Source: CAYYJM01 sp964471755
GTDB taxonomy: Bacteria > Planctomycetota > Planctomycetia > Gemmatales > Gemmataceae
Assembly (NCBI GenBank): GCA_964471755.1
Contig: CAYYJM010000047.1
Location: forward strand, 1 to 30,462
DNA length: 30,462 bases
Direction of reading: 5' to 3'
The notes beneath the pieces are model-generated. The model was given only the letters and a program-made list of their open reading frames with translations. It ran no database searches and had not been told where the DNA came from. A program made the translations under genes and the position numbers. This document shows, piece by piece, positions 1-7,910 of this stretch; within the stretch, counting starts at the first letter, position 1, and each line of letters begins with the position of its first letter.

Positions 1-628
1 GATCGACGCTCGCCAGGGCGGCGGCCTGGCTGACGACGCTGTCCGGTTCGCCCTCACGCAGGTAGAAGCCGTGCGGCGGGTGCGTCGCGGCGATGTTGAT
101 GAACAGCAGCACGCGCCGCGCCGCCGGAATTCTGGCCAGCATGGCGAGGGCGGCATCAATCTGGCAGCGGGCCGAGTCGCGGCCAGCAACGCCCAACTCC
201 GGCGACCAGATACTCTCCTCGAAGAAACCAGGCAGAACACAGCCGAGCGGATTCCGCTGGTTGAAGAACCCCGTGCCGCCCACGCAGAAGGTGCGATAGC
301 CGCGCTCCCGCAGGCCGGCGATGATGTCGTCCACGCCGCCGAAGACGCAGGTGTTCGGCGTGATCGTCAGCGACCCCTCGAAGTCGAGCGCGAACAGTCG
401 CGGATGAAGATCAGCCCCGACCGGCGTCGGCAGAAAGCCGTGAAAGAACGCCAGGTGAGCCGGTAGCGTGAATGTCCCCGGTGTCTCGCGAGCCTCCCAG
501 CCCGTCGGCGGCAGCACTGCGGCCAGGTGCGGCGTCCGCCCCTCGGTCAGGGCCTGGCAGGCCACATCCAGACGCAGACAGTCGAGGGTGACGAACAGAA
601 GGTTCGCCGGCCCTACCAGGCTGTTCAT
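1..628 (-). CDS. STM4013-like hydrolase (alkaline phosphatase superfamily), 5' part only
   Basis: The reverse strand reads open from an ATG at 628 to the left edge (209 codons), so only the N-terminal part is in the window. It begins MNSLVGPANLLFVTLDCLRL. The LLFVTLDCLR segment with its metal-binding Asp, then TFTLPAH with a candidate Thr nucleophile and a later FINIAATHPPHGFY, match the sulfatase/alkaline-phosphatase fold as seen in the STM4013/SEN3800 family. In that family the gene usually sits with radical-SAM genes (STM4011/STM4012) and STM4014; those would lie beyond the edge and cannot be seen. The natural substrate is unknown. No Shine-Dalgarno stands before the 628 ATG, which instead abuts an inverted repeat; an in-frame ATG at 679 is an alternative. 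The family assignment rests on recalled motifs and is moderately sure. Confidence 0.72.
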   Translation of the reverse strand, partial: MNSLVGPANLLFVTLDCLRLDVACQALTEGRTPHLAAVLPPTGWEARETPGTFTLPAHLAFFHGFLPTPVGADLHPRLFALDFEGSLTITPNTCVFGGVDDIIAGLRERGYRTFCVGGTGFFNQRNPLGCVLPGFFEESIWSPELGVAGRDSARCQIDAALAMLARIPAARRVLLFINIAATHPPHGFYLREGEPDSVVSQAAALASVD

Positions 629-660
629 GTCCCGTACCGTCGAAGAAAATGGTGCGGGAC
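629..660. promoter_or_regulatory. Inverted repeat touching the STM4013-like start codon
   Basis: GTCCCGTACC (629-638) and GGTGCGGGAC (651-660) are complementary at nine of ten positions, with a 12-base AT-rich spacer. The repeat directly adjoins the ATG of the leftward gene, where its ribosome binding site should be. It could be an operator or a 5' hairpin controlling translation. No function is shown by the sequence. Confidence 0.3.
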
Positions 661-734
661 GTTTCGTTCCAGGTCGCATGGATGGTATCATGACGAATGG
701 GAGAACCGTCGGCAAGCCAGGCAGGGCGGGTATC

Positions 735-2402
735 ATGGCACGGTTACAGGTCGTCGCGGGGCCAAACCTCGGACAGGTGTTTCCACTCGAAGCCGACCGC
801 ACCATCATCGGCCGCGAGCCCACGGTCCAGGTGCATCTCGAACCGCTTGCCGTCAGCCGGGAGCATGCCGCCATCACCTGCCACGATGGCCAGTTCTTCC
901 TCGAAGACCTCGGAGCCCTGAACAAGACCTACCTGAACAATCAGCCGATCCAGCCACGCCGGCCGGTTCCGCTTCGCGAAAACGACAAGGTCCAGATCGG
1001 CCCGGTCGTGATGCAACTCCGCCTTGATCTGCCGATCGAGGTCAACCCGCCGAACGTCACCGCGACGATCAGCGCCCAGCCGAGCAACCTCGGTCTCTAT
1101 TCCTACAATCCGGGCCAGAAGCTTCGCAGCGTTCTGGAGATCGCTCGCCACCTGGGCACGACGCTGGAACTGGATCCGCTGCTGGATCGCCTGATCAGCC
1201 TGCTGTTCGGCCTGTTCCCGCAGGCGGATCGCGGCATGGTCCTGCTCCTGGAGCGCGAAGGTGGCGGCCGACGACTGGAGGACAGCACGTCGCAACTTCA
1301 GTTCCGCGTCCGGGCTCAACGGCTGCGCAAGGCTGGTCCAGTGCAGGACTACGCCTATAGCCGTTCGCTCGTCTCGCGAGCCCTGGAGACTGGCGAGGGG
1401 CTGCTCAGTGAGAACGTCGCCCACGATCCGACCCTGCCCATGACACGAACGATGACCGCGCTGGAACTGCGGTCGTTCCTGTGTGTTCCCCTGCTGGCCG
1501 CCAACGGTCGCCGTCTTGGCGTCCTCCAACTCGACGCCCTGCGCGGCGGCGGCATGTTCTCCCGCGACGACCTCGACCTGTTGATGGCCGTCTCTCTCCA
1601 GGTCGCCATCGTGGTGGAAAAATCGATCCTGCATGCCGAGTTGATTCGTCGAGCCAAGACGGACCAGGAGTTACAGGCGGCGTGCGAGATCCAGATGTCT
1701 CTGCTGCCGCACAACTTCGAGGTTCTGGAGAAGGACCGGGACGTGGAACTCTTCGCCCGCGTCCTGCCGGCCCACGGCGTGGCCGGCGATCTGTACGATC
1801 TCTTCCCTCTGGCCGACGGTCGGCTCGCCTTCTTCGTCGGCGACGTTTCCGGCAAGGGGATGCCGGCCGCCCTGTACATGATCGCCGCCCGGACGCTGAT
1901 GCGGCAGTTCGCCCCGCAGTCGAAGTGCCCGGCTGACCTGCTCGTCCGACTGCATCACGCGCTGCTGACCGACCATGCCACCGACCAGTTCATCACGCTG
2001 GTTCATGGCATCTACGATGCGAAGACGAGTACGGTCGCCTTCGCCGTGGCGGGCCATCCCGAGCCGCTGCTCCGCAAGCCGGATGGGACCATCGCACCGC
2101 TGCCGACCGGGCGGACGCTGATGGTCGGCAATCCGCTCCAGGCTCCCGAGCCGACCTCCGAGACGGTCGTCCTGGAACCCGGCGACACGTTCATCTGCTA
2201 CACCGATGGCTTCTTCGAGGCCTATCAGGGCAGTCCGGATCGGCAGTTCGGCATGGAGCGGCTCCAGGAGGTGTTGAGCGGTCCGCGCACCGCCCTCCCA
2301 CTGCGCGACTGCTTTGAGGAAGCGGCCGCCGCACTGCGTCGTTACACCGGCAGCTCGGATCAGCAGGACGACCAGACGTTGCTTCTGCTGCGTCGGCGAT
2401 GA
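735..2402 (+). CDS. FHA-GAF-PP2C (SpoIIE-type) phosphatase
   Basis: The 555-residue protein is a soluble signalling phosphatase. Residues about 1-95 form an FHA phosphothreonine-binding domain (G26-R27, S41-R42-x-H44). About 130-295 resemble a GAF sensor domain. About 335-552 form a SpoIIE/RsbU-type PP2C domain, with AGDLYDLFPL, VGDVSGKGMPAAL, AGHPEPLL, YTDGFFEA and a closing DDQTLLLL supplying the metal-binding acidic residues. The frame is open from 468, but I chose ATG 735 because the FHA fold begins there (MARLQVVAGPNLG) and a GGGCGGG stretch lies upstream; ATGs at 678 and 690 are alternatives. RsbU-like enzymes usually dephosphorylate anti-anti-sigma factors; the target here is unknown. 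It converges on a serine/threonine kinase, so FHA recognition of that kinase's product is plausible inference. Confidence 0.9.
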   Translation: MARLQVVAGPNLGQVFPLEADRTIIGREPTVQVHLEPLAVSREHAAITCHDGQFFLEDLGALNKTYLNNQPIQPRRPVPLRENDKVQIGPVVMQLRLDLPIEVNPPNVTATISAQPSNLGLYSYNPGQKLRSVLEIARHLGTTLELDPLLDRLISLLFGLFPQADRGMVLLLEREGGGRRLEDSTSQLQFRVRAQRLRKAGPVQDYAYSRSLVSRALETGEGLLSENVAHDPTLPMTRTMTALELRSFLCVPLLAANGRRLGVLQLDALRGGGMFSRDDLDLLMAVSLQVAIVVEKSILHAELIRRAKTDQELQAACEIQMSLLPHNFEVLEKDRDVELFARVLPAHGVAGDLYDLFPLADGRLAFFVGDVSGKGMPAALYMIAARTLMRQFAPQSKCPADLLVRLHHALLTDHATDQFITLVHGIYDAKTSTVAFAVAGHPEPLLRKPDGTIAPLPTGRTLMVGNPLQAPEPTSETVVLEPGDTFICYTDGFFEAYQGSPDRQFGMERLQEVLSGPRTALPLRDCFEEAAAALRRYTGSSDQQDDQTLLLLRRR

Positions 2403-2403
2403 G

Positions 2404-2500
2404 TCATTTAGCCGCCGGCAAGCCTCTTCATTTAGCCGCCGGCTTGCCGGCGGTCTTCGTCGCGAATACCCGCCGGCAAGCCGGCGGCTAAATGAAGAGG
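2404..2500. repeat. Palindromic repeat element, family A, copy 1
   Basis: Arms at 2423-2453 and 2470-2500 are a perfect 31-base inverted repeat around a 16-base core (2454-2469, TCTTCGTCGCGAATAC). Each arm also folds alone: CCGCCGG-CTTG-CCGGCGG on the left and its CAAG-looped complement on the right. A 16-base piece of the left arm is duplicated just upstream (2404-2419 equals 2428-2443, offset 24). The element starts two bases after the phosphatase stop and contains the kinase stop codon (TAG on the reverse strand, 2488-2490). It probably acts as a bidirectional terminator or 3' mRNA stabiliser. A second copy lies at 16356-16425. Confidence 0.85.
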
Positions 2501-3645
2501 AACCAGAGCAGGGCCAGCAAACCGAGAAGCACGGCCAGACCGATGAGTACACGCCATCCGGCCGAACCCGGCACGGCCTGCGGCACGGTCACTTCGCTGG
2601 ACGAACTCACCGTGTGCCCCTTCCGCCGGGCCTCCACCAGGCGCTCCAGGGCTCCGGCGGGCAGGAGCAGTACGCCACTCGCCCTGCCCATCTCCTGAAG
2701 TTGCAAGAACGCTTCCAGAGCCGTTGCGGGGCGATGGTCGGGGTTCGGGTCCAGACAGCGTGCGATGAGATCCTGCAACGCGGGTGGAACGTCCGGGCAG
2801 AGGTCGCTCAGACGTTGGCTGCGTGCGTGCGGGAGTTGGCCCGTCAGCGCCTCGAAGATGACCAGCGCGGCACTGTACAGATCGGAGCGGGCGTCGAGCG
2901 GCAGACCGGCGAGTTGCTCCGGCGACATGTAGCGTGGCGTGCCGAGGACCGAGCCGGGACTGGTGATCTGGTCGTTGGCCGAGGCTTCGCGGTTCATGAT
3001 CCGGGCGATGCCGAAATCGAGAACGCGAACGTGCAGACGGATGCCGCTGATCTGCATCAGGAAGAGATTGTCCGGCTTGATGTCGCGGTGAATGATCCCC
3101 TGGCCGTGAGCGTGGATCAGGGCCAGGAATAGTTGCCCTGCCATTTGCAGGGCCGCCTTGTAGGGCAGAGGCCCCTTCGTCTGGAGGTGTTCGCGGAGCG
3201 ACTGGCCCTGAAGGTACTCCATGACCAGGTACGGGCCGTGAGCCGGGTCGATGCCGAAATCGTGGACGACGACGATGTGCGGATCGTTCAGCTTGCTGGC
3301 GATGCGAGCCTCGCGCTGGAAGCGGGCGTCGAACTCCGGATCAGCCCGGAGCTGAGGATTGATGAGCTTGACGGCGACCTCGCGTTCCAGGGTCTGATCG
3401 ATCGCCTGGTAGACGCGAGCCATGCCGCCACCGCCACGGACGGAGATGAGGCGGTAACGACCGCCAACCACGGTGGGCAATTCCATGTCACCGGAGGAGG
3501 GCAGGGCGGTCGTCGGTGTCGGTACACTGCTGAGGGCCGCCGTCTCGGTCAACGGCGTGCCATCGTTGGGACAGAACCGCGAGCCGGCCGGCAAGAGCTT
3601 CTTGCAGATCGGACACTGAATCATCGGTTCACCCGGCGTGTTCAT
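2488..3645 (-). CDS. Serine/threonine protein kinase, N-terminal zinc ribbon, C-terminal membrane anchor
   Basis: The 385-residue Hanks-type kinase begins with a short treble-clef motif (C11-x2-C14 ... C25-P-N-D-G), as in many planctomycete kinases. The kinase domain spans about 62-320: glycine-rich loop RGGGGMARVY (70-79), Lys93 in VAVKL, HRDIKPDN (H186-D188-N193), DFG (210-212) and a SPE variant of the APE motif. A C-terminal hydrophobic helix (about 362-384) should anchor the kinase in the membrane facing the cytoplasm. ATG 3645 has GAGGCGG upstream; an ATG eight codons in is less likely. The last bases and the stop come from a repeat element, leaving almost nothing after the anchor. It is convergent with the FHA phosphatase, a likely signalling partner by context only. 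Confidence 0.93.
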   Translation of the reverse strand: MNTPGEPMIQCPICKKLLPAGSRFCPNDGTPLTETAALSSVPTPTTALPSSGDMELPTVVGGRYRLISVRGGGGMARVYQAIDQTLEREVAVKLINPQLRADPEFDARFQREARIASKLNDPHIVVVHDFGIDPAHGPYLVMEYLQGQSLREHLQTKGPLPYKAALQMAGQLFLALIHAHGQGIIHRDIKPDNLFLMQISGIRLHVRVLDFGIARIMNREASANDQITSPGSVLGTPRYMSPEQLAGLPLDARSDLYSAALVIFEALTGQLPHARSQRLSDLCPDVPPALQDLIARCLDPNPDHRPATALEAFLQLQEMGRASGVLLLPAGALERLVEARRKGHTVSSSSEVTVPQAVPGSAGWRVLIGLAVLLGLLALLWFLFI

Positions 3646-3700
3646 GTCCGCCTCTATTCATGCTCCGTCGGAACCCGAGCCCGCAGTGCGAGCAAGGGAG

Positions 3701-5701
3701 TCAGCGCACCTTCCAGAACTCGTCGAACATCCCCGCCGTGGCGACCTGGATCGCCAGTGGGTTGTCCGGCGTCGGCGTCCGCTTCAGAACAGCGTAGTCG
3801 CCCAGGCGGGGGTAGAGCAAGGCGTTGGTCCCCTTGAAATCTGCCTCGTGGAACGTGTGGCCGCTGTTCAGGACAACGTATCGACTCGACAGCGGACTGG
3901 GGTAGATCAGGACCGGAACGTGGTCCTCTGAAGAGAACCGCTGGCCGGCCAGCTCAATCACATCCTTCTTCCACTTCAGCGGCAACCCCGGCAGCACCTG
4001 CGCGATGAGCGCGTTGCTCCCCGGATCGCCGAAGAGGATCAGATGGTGCATGGCCAGGTCCTCCGGCGTCACGTCCACGTCATCTTTGATGAGCAGTTCC
4101 CCGCGCATGTACTTCGACCATTCCCGGGTGAATCTTTGCAGATCGGCATCGGCGTAGGTCTGTGTCGCCGGGTTCCACGCCTTGCCGGTGCCGCGGACGC
4201 AGAGGAAGCTGTCCGCGAAGGCGTCGTCGATTGGGCCGGTCTGACCACGGACCTTTTGCGGCTGGCGGACCTGGTTCGTCGCCAGGTATTCCGGCAGGAC
4301 GCTAACCCACTGACCGTCGCGCTTCTCCAGGTAGACGGCCAGGTCGCCCGCCGTACCTGGCATCGTGGCCGGCTTGACTGGCAACTTCGTGTCACCGATC
4401 TCCACGACGATCTCGCTGCGAGTCGAACCGGGCGGCATTCGCAGGCAGAGGGCGCGGACGTTCTCCGCCTTCACCTTGAAGCCGGAATCGACCGTCTCGG
4501 CCTCGACCAGGGCCTTCTCGTAGTGCTTTTCCAGACCGAGGATTTGCACCCAGTCGCAGCGGTCGTACTTGAGCGTCCAGGTGACGAAGCGGACCTTCTT
4601 CGGGTGGCCGGATCGGCCCTTCTGGGCGGCGGCGGCGTACTCGGCCTCCAGTTTCTTCGCGTACTCCGGCGGCACCTTGTGGCCCACGTCCGGAGCGGTG
4701 ACGAGCTTCATCGGGATGCCCAGGCCCTTGAGCCGTTCCTCGATTCCCTGTGCAGCCTTCAGCTGCGGATCGGCCGTGCCCGCGTAGGCGACGACCGGCA
4801 CGTCAGCGGCGTTCTCGGCGTAGTCCACGGCGTCGTAGATGTGCAGCGCCTTCTCGATGTACGGCGGCAACTCCTGAGGCAGATCCTTGACGTAGCCCCG
4901 CGTGGTGGTGAAGCCGGCTCCGGGGCCGATGACGCACCACTGATCGGGATGGTGCAGGCCGATGTGCCAGGCACCCGCGCCGCCCATCGAGAAGCCGCGC
5001 AGGACGAGTTTGCTCAGGTCGATCAGGCCGCCCCGGCCCAGAGCCCGCTCGGTGGCCAGGAACGTATCCAGGGCCTCGAAGACGTCGGTCTCGCCGGCCC
5101 AGCGGTAGGCGTTGTTGCCCCGACCAAAGACGTCGATTTGAACGTGATCCTGCTCCTTCGGTGCTGGTTTGCTGCCATCGAACGACTTGAGGAACGAAAC
5201 CTCGGTCAGGCTGGCATTTCGACCGTGCAGGACGACATCGAGTCGCCATTGTCGAGGCGGAGCCTTGAGGTAGCCGTGCGGCAGCGTCACCGCGTAGGGT
5301 TGCACGGAACCATCGACCCGTGAGCGGTAGGCTCGGACGACCGGTTGGCCGGTCTGGTGCTGCCAGGGGAACTCACCGCGTGACGCCTGCCGGACACGGA
5401 GGGAGCCGCGATCGAGAATCTCGTTGATCCAGGCGGGGTAGTTCTTGTTGAGGAACTCGCCATGTCGAACCACCATGCGGACGGCACGGGGATAGACCTC
5501 CAACTCGGCGAGGGCTGGATCGCGAATCCCCTGTCGGCGGAGGACGCCGATCTTGCCTTCGAGGTCGCGAACGCGATTCTCGATCGCCTGGCGTTCCTCG
5601 TCCGTCGGCACGGCGGCCGGAGGCGGCTGGAACTGGGCCGAGCCGACCAGCGTGACGAGGAACACTCCCAACCCCAACCAGCCGAACCGTAGCATCTGCA
5701 T
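3701..5701 (-). CDS. Secreted prolyl-oligopeptidase-like alpha/beta-hydrolase
   Basis: The 666-residue protein starts with a signal peptide (MQMLRFGWLGLGVFLVTLVGSAQ), so it is exported. An N-terminal helical stretch (about 30-70, DEERQAIENRVRDLEGKIG) is followed by a substrate-cap or carbohydrate-esterase-like region and an alpha/beta-hydrolase domain. The nucleophile elbow is GFSMGGAG (Ser near 238). AGTADPQ (Asp near 308) and DVGHKVPPEY (His near 338) are good candidates for the other triad members. The second half (about 380-666) is a less familiar domain with alternating strands, as in planctomycete esterase/peptidase paralogues. The substrate cannot be read from sequence; it could cleave peptides or ester-linked polysaccharide. 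Another secreted hydrolase gene lies upstream on the same strand, with a structured repeat between them. Confidence 0.83.
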   Translation of the reverse strand: MQMLRFGWLGLGVFLVTLVGSAQFQPPPAAVPTDEERQAIENRVRDLEGKIGVLRRQGIRDPALAELEVYPRAVRMVVRHGEFLNKNYPAWINEILDRGSLRVRQASRGEFPWQHQTGQPVVRAYRSRVDGSVQPYAVTLPHGYLKAPPRQWRLDVVLHGRNASLTEVSFLKSFDGSKPAPKEQDHVQIDVFGRGNNAYRWAGETDVFEALDTFLATERALGRGGLIDLSKLVLRGFSMGGAGAWHIGLHHPDQWCVIGPGAGFTTTRGYVKDLPQELPPYIEKALHIYDAVDYAENAADVPVVAYAGTADPQLKAAQGIEERLKGLGIPMKLVTAPDVGHKVPPEYAKKLEAEYAAAAQKGRSGHPKKVRFVTWTLKYDRCDWVQILGLEKHYEKALVEAETVDSGFKVKAENVRALCLRMPPGSTRSEIVVEIGDTKLPVKPATMPGTAGDLAVYLEKRDGQWVSVLPEYLATNQVRQPQKVRGQTGPIDDAFADSFLCVRGTGKAWNPATQTYADADLQRFTREWSKYMRGELLIKDDVDVTPEDLAMHHLILFGDPGSNALIAQVLPGLPLKWKKDVIELAGQRFSSEDHVPVLIYPSPLSSRYVVLNSGHTFHEADFKGTNALLYPRLGDYAVLKRTPTPDNPLAIQVATAGMFDEFWKVR

Positions 5702-5755
5702 CGAAGGATTCCTTCACAGGGGAAAAAATCGAGGGCAGGCGATCTTTCGGCGACT

Positions 5756-5827
5756 GGCGAGCCCCCGGCGAAAGCCGGGGGAGTTCTTCGACGCGAAGAC
5801 TCCCCCCACTTTCGTGGGGGGCTCGCC
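5756..5827. repeat. Cloverleaf-like repeat element, family B, copy 1
   Basis: A 72-base element can fold almost without unpaired bases: outer stem GGCGAG/CTCGCC (5756-5761 with 5822-5827); hairpin CCCCCGGC-GAAA-GCCGGGGG (5762-5781); core hairpin TCTTCG-ACG-CGAAGA (5785-5799); hairpin CCCCCCAC-TTTC-GTGGGGGG (5802-5821). It lies on the 3' side of the M28 peptidase gene. The same element recurs in reverse orientation at 12426-12501, and its core matches the core of family A. It is not a tRNA. Confidence 0.83.
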
Positions 5828-5883
5828 TTTCTCGTCGGAGGGTTCGCCTTTCTCGTCGGAGGGCTCGCCTTTCTCGTCGGACC
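5821..5883. repeat. Three tandem 21-base units beside repeat B copy 1
   Basis: Units start at 5821, 5842 and 5863 and share GYTCGCCTTTCTCGTCGGA; the first two are followed by GG and the third diverges there. The first unit starts inside the right terminal arm of the adjoining repeat element, so the array seems to have grown from its edge. It ends about ten bases from the stop codon of the M28 gene. Three units with no spacers is not a CRISPR array. Confidence 0.8.
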
Positions 5884-5893
5884 GGGGTCGTGG

Positions 5894-7738
5894 TTACTGC
5901 GGCTTGAGCTTCAGGGCCTGCTTCTTGCCAGCGCGGATGACGCCGACTTCCATCTCCTGGCCGGCTTTCTGGGTCGCCATGACGGCCATGTACGTCTCGA
6001 TGTTCTTGATCGGCTTGCCAGCCAGTTCGACGATCAGGTCGCCCTTCTTCAGGCCGCCCTTCTCGGCCGCTCCGTCCTTGACGACGTCCTCGATGAGGAC
6101 GCCTTCCTTGTCGCTGGCGTAGCCGGGCATGATGCCGAGCTTCGGCCCACTGGGTCGGCCGCTGCCGCCGACGATCTGGGCTTTCTGATACGTCGGTGGC
6201 GTCGTCGTCGTGGCCAGGTAGCTGATCACGTCGTCGCTCAGGTCGACGATGCGTCGCATGCCGGCGATGTTGATCTTCTCGGCGGTGTCCGTGGGCCGAT
6301 GGTAGTCGGGATGCGTTCCGGTCCAGAAGAAGAGGACCGGCAGACCCTTGCTGTAGAAGCTGTAGTGATCGCTATTCGGCATCAGGCTCCGACTGCGTCG
6401 CATCTCGAAGCCGTGCTTCTCGTTCCACCTGTCGAGCAGGGCGGACCATTCCTTCGCCGTCGTGTTGGCCTCGACGAGGAGGCGATCCTTGCCGGTCTTC
6501 TCGTCCTTCGGCAGCCGACCGACCATGTCGAGGTTGAACATGGCGACGGTCTTCTCCAGCGGGAAGATCGGCTTCTTGCAGTAGTGGGCCGAGCCGAGCA
6601 GGCCCAGTTCCTCGCCGCTGAAGGCCATGAAGACGATCCTCCGACCCTGACGATCCGGCAGAGCGGCGAAGCGGCGGGCGAGTTCGAGCATGGCCGTGGT
6701 GCCGGAGCCGTTGTCGTCCGCGCCGTTGTGCGTGACGGCCTTCTTGAGCCGGGCCATGCTGCCGCCCGCGCCACCGTAGCCGAGGTGGTCGTAATGGGCT
6801 CCGACGACGACCGTCTCGTCGGCCAGCGGCCCCTTGCCCTCGACGACGCCGACGATGTTCTTCAGCGGAATCTGGCCCGGCTTCGACGCCAGCGTACCGC
6901 TGACGGTGTAGCCTTTCAGCTCGACGCTGCTCGGTTTGAGGTTCTTGACGATCTCAGCCTCGCGATCGGCGAGCGACTGGCCCGACTTCGCCAGCAGTTC
7001 CTCGCCGAGCTTGCGGCTGATCTGGAAGGCGGGGATCTTCGTCGGGGGACTCTTGGCTCCGCCGCGCAGGACGGCGGTGAAGTTGAAGTCGAGCAGGGGG
7101 TCCTCGGCGGTGGGTTTGTCGTTGACGATGAGGATGGCCAGGGCCCCGGCCTTCTCGGCCGTCTGGACCTTGCTGTTGAACGAGCCGACGGTCAGCTCCC
7201 AGGCCCGGGCGTCGGTCTTACCTTCCTTCGGATTGCCGCGAAGAACGACGACGACCTTGCCGCGAACGTCGAGATCGGCGTAGTCGTTGTACTTGAGCGT
7301 TTCGCTCTTGATGCCGTAGCCGGCGAAGACGAGCGGGGCATCCTTGAAGGTGCCGCCGGAAGAGAGACCCATCGGCTGGAACTGCTCACCGGTCTTGAGG
7401 TCGGTCGGCTTCGCGCCGGGGGTGGTGAGCGTCAACGTCGCCGGTTTCTCCAGGATCATGCCGGGAAGGCCGAAGGGCTGGAAGTATGAGCCATCGACGC
7501 CGGCGGGCTTGAGGCCGGCTTCCTTGAACCTGTTGGCGATGTAGTCCGCCGCCAGGTCGATGCCGCGGGTGGTGGGGCCTCGGCCTTCGCACTCATTGGA
7601 GGCGAGGTAGGTGATGTCGGCCTTGAGCCGGCCCTCGGTCGATTCCGGGGTGATGTTGAGCTTCTCGGCCGCGACCAGGGAACCGCTCAGAGAGAGCAGG
7701 CCGAGGAGGCCGAGAATACGTCCGATCCGTCCGGTCAT
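5894..7738 (-). CDS. Secreted M28 family aminopeptidase with PA and PDZ domains
   Basis: The 614-residue protein opens with a signal peptide (MTGRIGRILGLLGLLSLSGS ... VAA), placing it outside the cytoplasm. A protease-associated (PA) insert covers about 130-270. The zinc-dependent M28 core follows with AHYDHLG (near 313), ADDNGSG (near 340), SGEELGLLG (near 373), NLDMVGR and the late HPDYHRPTD, the expected metal-ligand and catalytic positions. A PDZ domain forms the C-terminus (about 535-614, KGDLIVELAGKPI). The frame is open to 7912, but ATG 7738 is chosen because the signal peptide begins there. It probably trims peptides outside the inner membrane. Divergent from the DUF4058 gene, and followed by a 21-base tandem array and repeat B. 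Confidence 0.93.
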   Translation of the reverse strand: MTGRIGRILGLLGLLSLSGSLVAAEKLNITPESTEGRLKADITYLASNECEGRGPTTRGIDLAADYIANRFKEAGLKPAGVDGSYFQPFGLPGMILEKPATLTLTTPGAKPTDLKTGEQFQPMGLSSGGTFKDAPLVFAGYGIKSETLKYNDYADLDVRGKVVVVLRGNPKEGKTDARAWELTVGSFNSKVQTAEKAGALAILIVNDKPTAEDPLLDFNFTAVLRGGAKSPPTKIPAFQISRKLGEELLAKSGQSLADREAEIVKNLKPSSVELKGYTVSGTLASKPGQIPLKNIVGVVEGKGPLADETVVVGAHYDHLGYGGAGGSMARLKKAVTHNGADDNGSGTTAMLELARRFAALPDRQGRRIVFMAFSGEELGLLGSAHYCKKPIFPLEKTVAMFNLDMVGRLPKDEKTGKDRLLVEANTTAKEWSALLDRWNEKHGFEMRRSRSLMPNSDHYSFYSKGLPVLFFWTGTHPDYHRPTDTAEKINIAGMRRIVDLSDDVISYLATTTTPPTYQKAQIVGGSGRPSGPKLGIMPGYASDKEGVLIEDVVKDGAAEKGGLKKGDLIVELAGKPIKNIETYMAVMATQKAGQEMEVGVIRAGKKQALKLKPQ

Positions 7739-7819
7739 GGTGGGGTAAACCTCAATCGATGATGCCGACGCCCGCCGGGGAGGCGGACGCGTTGTCGTGT
7801 CTCGTGATTGTACTAACCC

Positions 7820-7835
7820 CGCGTCGGCCGACGCG
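7820..7835. promoter_or_regulatory. Perfect 16-base palindrome between divergent genes
   Basis: CGCGTCGGCCGACGCG is a perfect dyad between the M28 gene (start 7738, -) and the DUF4058 gene (start 7911, +). It lies between a reverse-strand TACAAT at 7807-7812 and the forward candidate promoter at 7847-7876. It could be an operator serving both genes. In GC-rich DNA such palindromes also arise by chance. Confidence 0.3.
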
Positions 7836-7846
7836 CGTGGAAAATC

Positions 7847-7876
7847 TTGAAGCGTCGCCTCGGCGGCTGGTATGCT
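7847..7876 (+). promoter_or_regulatory. Candidate sigma70-type promoter for the DUF4058 gene
   Basis: TTGAAG (7847-7852) and TATGCT (7871-7876) are separated by 18 bases, matching the housekeeping consensus at four of six positions each. Transcription would start near 7883, leaving a leader of about 28 bases with a strong AGGGGAGG before the ATG. This is inference from consensus only. Confidence 0.35.
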
Positions 7877-7910
7877 CAACCAACGGACACCTTGCCAGGG
7901 GAGGTCGGTC

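Noticed and set aside
5756..5827. tRNA or tRNA-like gene from the cloverleaf fold
   Set aside because: Arm lengths do not fit, there is no T-loop consensus, no CCA-type acceptor end and no anticodon loop of seven bases.
5821..5883. Short CRISPR-like array
   Set aside because: The units are directly tandem with no spacers, and no cas gene is in the window.
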